Below are positions 1-6,000 of a stretch of 8,166 nucleotides of DNA, piece after piece. The DNA comes from Crocinitomicaceae bacterium (GTDB taxonomy: Bacteria > Bacteroidota > Bacteroidia > Flavobacteriales_D > Crocinitomicaceae), in the NCBI GenBank assembly GCA_002696025.1, contig NZQU01000023.1:1-8166 (forward strand), written 5' to 3'. Under the pieces are notes generated by a model. It was not told the origin of the DNA and ran no database searches. It worked only from the letters and a program-made list of their open reading frames with translations. The position numbers and the translations under genes were made by a program. Within the stretch, counting starts at the first letter, position 1. Each line of letters begins with the position of its first letter.

Positions 1-896
1 CATCCATTACCATCTGTAACAATTATTGTATAAGTAGCAGCAGGTATGTTGTATACATCCTCAGATATATAAGGTAAAACAGTTCCTAAAGAACTTGACC
101 ATAAGAAACTATAACCCGGTGTTCCTCCTACCACGGTAACATCAACTGATCCGGTAGAGTCACCATAACATAAAACATCCGTAGCAGTTTCACTAAGAGC
201 AATGGAGGTTGCAGGCTGATTTACAACATGTGTTTGCGTACTCGTACACAAGTTCCCATCGGTAACTGTTAAGGTGTAACTACCCGCATTTAAACCATTT
301 AAATCATCAACAATTTGACCTGTACTCCACAAATAAGAATAAGGAAGTGTTCCACCATAAACATCAATATTAATCTCTCCATCAGAATTACCATTACAAT
401 TCACATGAGTTACGGCAGAAACCTGTCCTAATAAATTAGGTTCACTAATGACAACTGAAATAGACTTTTGGCAACCAGCTCCATCAGTTACTGTTAGATT
501 GTATGTTCCAGCATCTAATGAACTAATATCCTCAGAACTTGCTCCATTACTCCAATTAAAAGAGTATGGTAAAGTACCACCTTGAACTAATAAGTCTATA
601 GCCCCATCATTAATTCCTCCATTACAACTTTTATTTATTTGAGAATAAGAAAGCAACAATTCTTGAGCTGGTTCAGTAATGGTAGCTCCTGTAAATAATT
701 GACAACCATTATTATCATATACAGATACTTCATAAGGACCAGCAGGTAAACCCGATAGATTTTGAGAACTTGCACCATTTGTCCATGTATAAGTATATGG
801 TAAAGCAGGACTTATAGATGAAATAGAAGTATTAATTGATCCAGAATTATCACCGTAACACAAAATATTTGTAGATGTGTTGGTTATGGACAGAGG
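1..896 (-). repeat. Four tandem SprB-type repeats, fourth one cut by window edge
   Basis: Repeat units at residues 499-576, 577-652, 653-728 and 729-797 (about 896-663, 662-435, 434-207 and 206-1). The first Cys of each unit is at residue 511, 589, 665 and 741, so the period is 76-78 residues. Each unit has C(N/Y)G followed by DG, SG or TG, then GGT.PYS..WS in units 2-4, an L.AG.Y-like turn, VTD and a closing Cys. Unit 1 is the most divergent (SISPALPYTY, VYDNNGC). The two Cys per unit are placed to form one disulfide per domain. More units probably follow outside the window. Confidence 0.88.
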
Positions 897-2390
897 ACTG
901 GCTTTCATTGTAAACATTGGCTTTGTATATTCACTAAAACCTTCAAGACTCCATGTATGTTTATACAAATCAAAAGTAATTGAACCTAAGGGTATTGAGG
1001 TAGACCACAAAGGACCAATCGTCAAACTATAACCACTCCAACCAACTGCCGGAATATTAACAGCAGGTGAACAAAGTTCTGTCCAACAAATTTTAAAAGG
1101 ATTTGACCAAGTTGGACATGGGTATGGAATATCTACACAAATTGATGGAATATTAATTGCTGGTGTAATTTGAACACCAGGAATATCAAGCCCGAAACCA
1201 AATGCACTCATGTTTAAATCAAATCCTATAGAGTCGTATGTATGATTGGTAAATATACCATCGATCGAATATGTAGGTTCAATATCAATTTCTTCGTAAT
1301 GACATGGAAAATTATATTCTATATCATTTCCTAGTTGAGCATTGATAATACTACTTGTTCCGGTTTCTACAACAGATCCTGATGAGGATTTAATACTGTA
1401 ATCAACAGCTATTGGGAATTCAAATTTTCCAAAAATTGAAGGCTCAAAATCAAAACACTGATTAATTGAATTGTTTAATTGAAAAGAAGCACTGAAGAAA
1501 TTCCAAGATACAGTTGCAACGCCTCCCAAATCTTGAGAGCCGCTTAAATTTCCAAGTACCAAACCAACTTGACCAGGAATGTTTCCTAATAATGCAAAAA
1601 TATCAAGATTTACATAACTATAAATACTATCACCGCAAGCGTATAAATTGTCACCGGATAAATAATCATCTGTTGTTACATAAGGTAAATCCAACTCACC
1701 ACTTAATCCATAGTCTCCGAGTTGGGGAATTACATCCATGTTTAATGGCAAACCAGTACTATAAGAATATGCTGGAGTTCCTCCATTAAAAGAAAAGAAG
1801 TCAATTCCATATTGATTTACTGTAAATATATTTATGTTTTGGACACCTGTATTAAAAGAGGGTATAACAGGAAAAGTAACACAACCAAAAACACATATTG
1901 TAGCTGAAAGACTTGCACCCAATTGAAAATACAAATCAAGTGTAGCCTCACCAACACTAGGGAAATAGGTGTCTAAAGAATAACCTGAGGTAACAGCATA
2001 GTCAGTTTCAATAGTTACAAGATCACCTTGGTCATAAGTATTGTCAACTGGCATATCTAAAGTAATATCTACAGGATAATCAACAGCAACCTCGCCAGTT
2101 GTAAAACCTTGAAGAGCAAATTCCATTCCTATGTTACCAGAGAAATGACCAGCAATACCAGCACCAAAACTTTGCCCTAAAATATTTACGATACCTCCAT
2201 TTCCTGTATCAAAGTTCACATTCCAAGGAACATCAAAAATAGGAATGACTTGATTGAAGCTAAAAGCATTAAAAGAAGGCCCCCACATATTCTGATTTCC
2301 TGAAGAAAAATCAACATGATGATTGACCGTTTGTTGGGCTTTAAAAAAACCAACAGAAAATAGTATTAAGCAAAATAATATCTTTCTCAC
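1..2390 (-). CDS. Large secreted SprB-repeat adhesin-like protein, C-terminus beyond window
   Basis: Open frame with 796 complete codons, cut at the left edge inside a probable Cys codon. The start is GTG at 2390, overlapping the upstream stop (GTGA); it gives a good signal peptide (MRKILF..., hydrophobic to about residue 16, likely cleavage after FFKA before QQ). The next in-frame ATG would remove that signal. Residues 20-498 form a beta-rich region I do not recognise, rich in Gly, Asn, Ser and aromatic residues, with Cys pairs (ICVFGC) and a cluster at 418, 425, 435 and 440. From about residue 499 come four SprB-type repeats (C.G...G.I...V.GGT.PY...WS.G, then L.AG.Y...VTD..GC). SprB repeats are known from the Flavobacterium johnsoniae gliding adhesin and many type IX-secreted surface proteins. 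A surface or adhesive role is inferred; the sorting domain is not visible. Mature residues include no Arg and only eight Lys. SprB-family membership of the repeats is firm; orthology to SprB itself is not claimed. Confidence 0.9.
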   Translation of the reverse strand, partial: MRKILFCLILFSVGFFKAQQTVNHHVDFSSGNQNMWGPSFNAFSFNQVIPIFDVPWNVNFDTGNGGIVNILGQSFGAGIAGHFSGNIGMEFALQGFTTGEVAVDYPVDITLDMPVDNTYDQGDLVTIETDYAVTSGYSLDTYFPSVGEATLDLYFQLGASLSATICVFGCVTFPVIPSFNTGVQNINIFTVNQYGIDFFSFNGGTPAYSYSTGLPLNMDVIPQLGDYGLSGELDLPYVTTDDYLSGDNLYACGDSIYSYVNLDIFALLGNIPGQVGLVLGNLSGSQDLGGVATVSWNFFSASFQLNNSINQCFDFEPSIFGKFEFPIAVDYSIKSSSGSVVETGTSSIINAQLGNDIEYNFPCHYEEIDIEPTYSIDGIFTNHTYDSIGFDLNMSAFGFGLDIPGVQITPAINIPSICVDIPYPCPTWSNPFKICWTELCSPAVNIPAVGWSGYSLTIGPLWSTSIPLGSITFDLYKHTWSLEGFSEYTKPMFTMKASPLSITNTSTNILCYGDNSGSINTSISSISPALPYTYTWTNGASSQNLSGLPAGPYEVSVYDNNGCQLFTGATITEPAQELLLSYSQINKSCNGGINDGAIDLLVQGGTLPYSFNWSNGASSEDISSLDAGTYNLTVTDGAGCQKSISVVISEPNLLGQVSAVTHVNCNGNSDGEINIDVYGGTLPYSYLWSTGQIVDDLNGLNAGSYTLTVTDGNLCTSTQTHVVNQPATSIALSETATDVLCYGDSTGSVDVTVVGGTPGYSFLWSSSLGTVLPYISEDVYNIPAATYTIIVTDGNG
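897..2333 (-). other. N-terminal region of the SprB-repeat protein, unrecognised
   Basis: Residues 20-498 of the large minus-strand protein. No family was recognised. It is beta-strand-like, with alternating hydrophobic and polar stretches, many Gly, Asn and aromatic residues, and no Lys or Arg between residues 18 and 321. Cysteines are sparse and grouped: one ICVFGC pair, and four within 23 residues at 418, 425, 435 and 440, where the spacer is Pro/Trp-rich (YPCPTW, KICWTELC). The grouping suggests disulfide-stabilised extracellular folds. It could be a ligand-binding head presented by the SprB repeats, but that is inference. Confidence 0.6.
2387..2390 (-). promoter_or_regulatory. GTGA stop/start overlap joining the two minus-strand genes
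   Basis: The TGA stop of the 176-residue protein (2389-2387) shares two bases with the GTG start of the SprB-repeat protein (2390-2388). The sequence just upstream is A-rich with no Shine-Dalgarno motif. Such overlaps typically mean translation re-initiation by the same ribosome, which would link the output of the two proteins. No separate promoter is evident in front of the GTG. Confidence 0.8.
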
Positions 2391-2917
2391 TTTTTGATTT
2401 TGCGTAAGTCTATAGTTTGAATGCTATTTAAAATTTCATTTTCCACTAGATCTTCAAGCTTGAGGGGATAGGTAAAATTAAACCACAAGGTTTTATTCAA
2501 ATCACCAGCATAAACAATGTACCTACAAAAATCTTTTCCCTCTGTTGTGAAATTAAATTTATACCAAATTCCTTTTGTTCCTGAATTGGTTATTATTTTC
2601 TTTTCTGAAATGTATCGCAGCTTATTTTTATCAAAAAATTCTTGATTCATTCCCTCAGCTAATTTCTTAAAATTTACCTTATTAATTAAGTTTATTATTA
2701 CTGCTGAACTCGCTTGATAATGGATGTATCCGTTAAATGCTGGTGAAACTTCAAATCCTTCTGGTGGTGTAATTACATCAATATTTACCTCTGATATTTC
2801 TGGTGTTGTAAATAAGGACTTATCTTGTTTTGTATCTGCAGTCTCTTGTACTTGAGAATTAACAACAAAGGAGAATAAAAGAACTCCTATAAAAGAATTA
2901 AAATTTCGAAAATTCAT
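2387..2917 (-). CDS. Small secreted protein of unknown function, first gene of the minus-strand unit
   Basis: A 176-residue protein with an N-terminal signal peptide (MNFRNFNSF, then a hydrophobic stretch to about residue 19, likely cut before QVQ at 22). There is no lipobox Cys. Residues 22-45 look like a flexible linker. Residues 50-172 form one alpha/beta domain containing PPEGFEVSPAFNGY, an amphipathic helix (NFKKLAEGMNQEFF), GTKGIWYKFNF, and a final helix with LNSIQTIDL. This resembles the PsbP/DcrB/DUF1795-like shape, but the resemblance is by eye only. A longer start at TTG 2938 is possible, but that codon lies inside the candidate -7 element and adds seven residues before the signal peptide; ATG 2917 is preferred. 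Its stop overlaps the GTG of the adhesin gene, so the two are probably co-translated. It has one Cys (131) and many Lys, unlike its neighbours. Function unknown. Confidence 0.85.
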   Translation of the reverse strand: MNFRNFNSFIGVLLFSFVVNSQVQETADTKQDKSLFTTPEISEVNIDVITPPEGFEVSPAFNGYIHYQASSAVIINLINKVNFKKLAEGMNQEFFDKNKLRYISEKKIITNSGTKGIWYKFNFTTEGKDFCRYIVYAGDLNKTLWFNFTYPLKLEDLVENEILNSIQTIDLRKIKK

Positions 2918-2935
2918 AACTAAACCTGATGCAAA

Positions 2936-2966
2936 CAAAACTATATAAATAAATAAATATTACATA
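2936..2966 (-). promoter_or_regulatory. Candidate Bacteroidota-type promoter for the minus-strand genes
   Basis: Read on the minus strand: TATG (2966-2963), a 19-base spacer, then TAGTTTTG (2943-2936). The second box is an exact match to the Bacteroidota -7 consensus TAnnTTTG. The first has one mismatch to the -33 TTTG box, with a spacing normal for this class. Transcription would start close to 2930, leaving about a dozen bases before ATG 2917. The region is very AT-rich, so chance matches are possible. Confidence 0.5.
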
Positions 2967-2984
2967 ATAAATTATCACTTTTAA

Positions 2985-3015
2985 TTTGACGTTATAATAA
3001 TTTAATTAATATTTG
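2985..3015 (+). promoter_or_regulatory. Candidate Bacteroidota-type promoter for the giant plus-strand gene
   Basis: TTTG at 2985-2988, a 19-base spacer, then AATATTTG at 3008-3015, one mismatch from TAnnTTTG. This would place the start of transcription near 3022 and leave a leader of about 25 bases before ATG 3048. The two divergent candidates lie back to back, with -33 boxes about 20 bases apart. A TATAAT-like string at 2993-2998 also occurs, but it has no properly spaced partner. Confidence 0.38.
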
Positions 3016-3047
3016 TAAAATGATTGGTTTCATTTTCCTTAAATAAC

Positions 3048-6000
3048 ATGTTGAAGAAAATTTTCTTATTTATTTCGTTTTCAATTTTATTGAACAGCAC
3101 TTTATTTAGCGCAACATATTATTGGATTGGAGGGTCTGGAAATTGGTCTGATGCATCCAATTGGTCTTTAAGTTCTGGAGGAACTCCTGCTGCAAGTATA
3201 CCTTCAGGAATAGATGATGTAATATTTGACAACCTATCATTTTTAACTTCAGGAAACCAAGTCATTGTTGATGATTCTGTTAATATTATGTCAATGGATT
3301 GGAGCTCATGCTTGAATTCTCCAAGTTTGGTTTTGGATACAAATATGTTTATCAATGGTAACGTAACGCTTCATCCCAGCATGAACATTTTAACCAACAG
3401 CATCTTAAATAGAATCCAATTTACTTCACCTTCAACATTTAATCCATCCAATGCATTTGTAGATTGCAATCTATCGATTTACATGGCTAATAGCAATGAT
3501 GTTATTGAACTTTCTAGCACACTTAATATGAGTGATTCTTCAACTATATTGATATTGAAAGGAGAGTTCAAAACAAATGGAAATGAGATATCAACTGGAT
3601 TAATAAGCATCATTGATGCTGACTCAACGTCCACTAAAACATTAAGTCTTTCAAACTCAAATATTAATTTAACTATTGGGTTTTATGCATACAATCTTAT
3701 TACCGGAAATTTCACTCTTAATTCAGGGTCCTCAACAATTACTGTTGGAGATAGTAATTATGTCAATTATTTAAATTGCGATGGCCTTACTTTTCATAAT
3801 GTAATAATTGACTTTGACAAAAGTAATGACCAAACTATAAAAGGGAATAACACCTATAATAAATTAGTTATTGAAGCTGGTAGCCGAGTGATATTTGATT
3901 CAGCCAGCATTCAAAATATAAATGATAGTCTGGTCATTCAGGGTAATTGTTTAGACTCCATCTACATTTCATCTTCAAATATAAATTACCCAGTTCAATT
4001 TAATAAATCATCAAATAATGATATTGTTTCAGAATGTGTTTTATATAATGGAGTAACAGCTGGAATTTCAAGCATCACAACTTATTTCTCAACAAATGAA
4101 GGAGCCAATACCAATATAATTTTTGACCCTTCTTTTCCTGTTAACGTTGGTTTTACTGTACAAGGCCCATATTGTTTTGGAGATACTACCCTTTTCACTA
4201 ACACTTCCGTTCCTTTTTCAGGAAACTCAAATGACGCTTCATACTTATGGTATTTTAATGATGGTTCGGGTTATTATTTAAATCCACCAATCGATAGCAC
4301 ATGGATATCATATGAAAATGATACAAATGCACATGTTTTTATTCAGAATGGAGATTTTTCAGTAACACTAGTTTCTACATACAAAAACCATTGTACTGAC
4401 ACAGCAATTAATACAGTTCATATTAATAATCCATCTATCTATTTAACTACATCAGAACCAGATACAACAATTTGTGCAGGCGAAACTGTTTCCTTTGAAG
4501 CCTCTAGTGGCGTACCTGGAGTCTTATTTGAGTATTTCTATAACGGAAACTCTCAAAATACACCTTCTATTAATGATACTATATATAACACGAACACATT
4601 AAACTTAAATGATTCTATAAGTGTTGTGGCTTATGAAAATGGTTGTATCAGCACTAATAAACCGTCTTTCACCTTTGTTGTTAATCCCCTACCAAATTAC
4701 TCATGGATTTCAAATGATTTAGATACAACAATTTGCTCATTTGACAGCGTATCATTTACCAGTTCTGCCGTTGATACTTCATATCAATATCAATTTTTAA
4801 TAAATAATGTTGGTGTGACATCATATATGTCTATTGGATCATATTCAAGTAATGCAATTAATGACCAGGACAGTATACAACTGGTCGTTAAAGACACCTT
4901 AAATTGTATGGACACCAGTATCATGATTTTTAATGTAAACCCACTTCCTATTACCTCTCTTAATGAATCTTCTGGGAGTAATGTTATTTGCGATGGTGAA
5001 GCAATTACTTTTACTGCTAGTGGTGCTGATCTATATGAATTTTATATCAATGGTATTTCTCAAACAAGTTTATCGCCTAACAATACCTTTATAAGCACAA
5101 CTTTAACATCTGGAGACTCAGTTAGTGTAAAGGGTCAAAGCAATAGTGGTTGTGTCAAATTTGCTAATGAAATATACTCTTACACAGTAAACCCACTTCC
5201 AAATGTTGGCATGACTTTTAATTCAATTGACACTTCTATATGTTCTGGTGAAAATGTTATCTTCAATGCTTCTGGAGCAAGTTTATATGAATTTTTCATT
5301 AATAATAACTCTCAAGGGAGCGCATCTGCTTTTTCTACTTTTAATACAACTGGTTTAAATGACAATGACATCATTTATGTTGTAGGAACATTTAGTGGAT
5401 GTTCAAACAATTCTGACACAGCTATTTTTGAAGTAAACATATCACCTACAACTACTTTAATTTGTGATGACATTGATGCGACAATTTGTTCTCAAACCAA
5501 TGTTAATTTTACTGCGTCTGGAGCAAACCTTTATGAATTTTTTATTGATGGAGTTTCTCAAGGTGCCCCTTCTAATGTTAATACATTTTCAACTTCAACC
5601 TTAACTAACAATCAAATAGTAAGTGTATCTGGTGAATCCAACACTTGTGTTGTAAGTCAGAATATTAGCTTCACCGTTTTGCCTTCACCATCTGTATCCC
5701 TTTTTTCAAATGACCCAAACAATTCTATTTGCGAAGGAGAGAGCATTGTTTTTACTGCTGCTAATGCAAATCAATATGAACTTTTTATAAATGGTGCTTC
5801 ACAGGGTGCTCCTCAAAATTCAACTATTTTCACTCCGACTCTACCTAATGGTAGTGCCTCTGTTTTTGTTATTGGATCAGCTACTAATGGATGTATTGAT
5901 ACAAGTCAAGCCATATCAGTTACAGTAACACCATTACCTTCTGTATCTATTACAAGCTCTGATATTGATAATATTTTTTGTGCTGGAGAAAGCATTACTT

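Noticed and set aside
1514..1789. 91-codon plus-strand open frame
   Set aside because: It lies wholly antisense to the SprB-repeat gene, and its His/Asn/Leu-rich product has no signal or domain. The minus-strand frame is clearly the coding one.
2918..2938. TTG start at 2938 for the small secreted protein
   Set aside because: The TTG is the end of the candidate -7 box TAGTTTTG, and the extension would put seven residues in front of a complete signal peptide. ATG 2917 fits better.
3020..3046. Eight-codon open frame (MIGFIFLK) just before the giant gene, possible leader peptide
   Set aside because: It starts at or before the predicted transcription start, has no regulatory codon run and no attenuator-like hairpin was seen. 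It is probably chance.
3119..3355. 78-codon minus-strand open frame
   Set aside because: It is antisense to the N-terminal region of the giant gene, where the WIGGSGNWSD motif confirms the plus frame.
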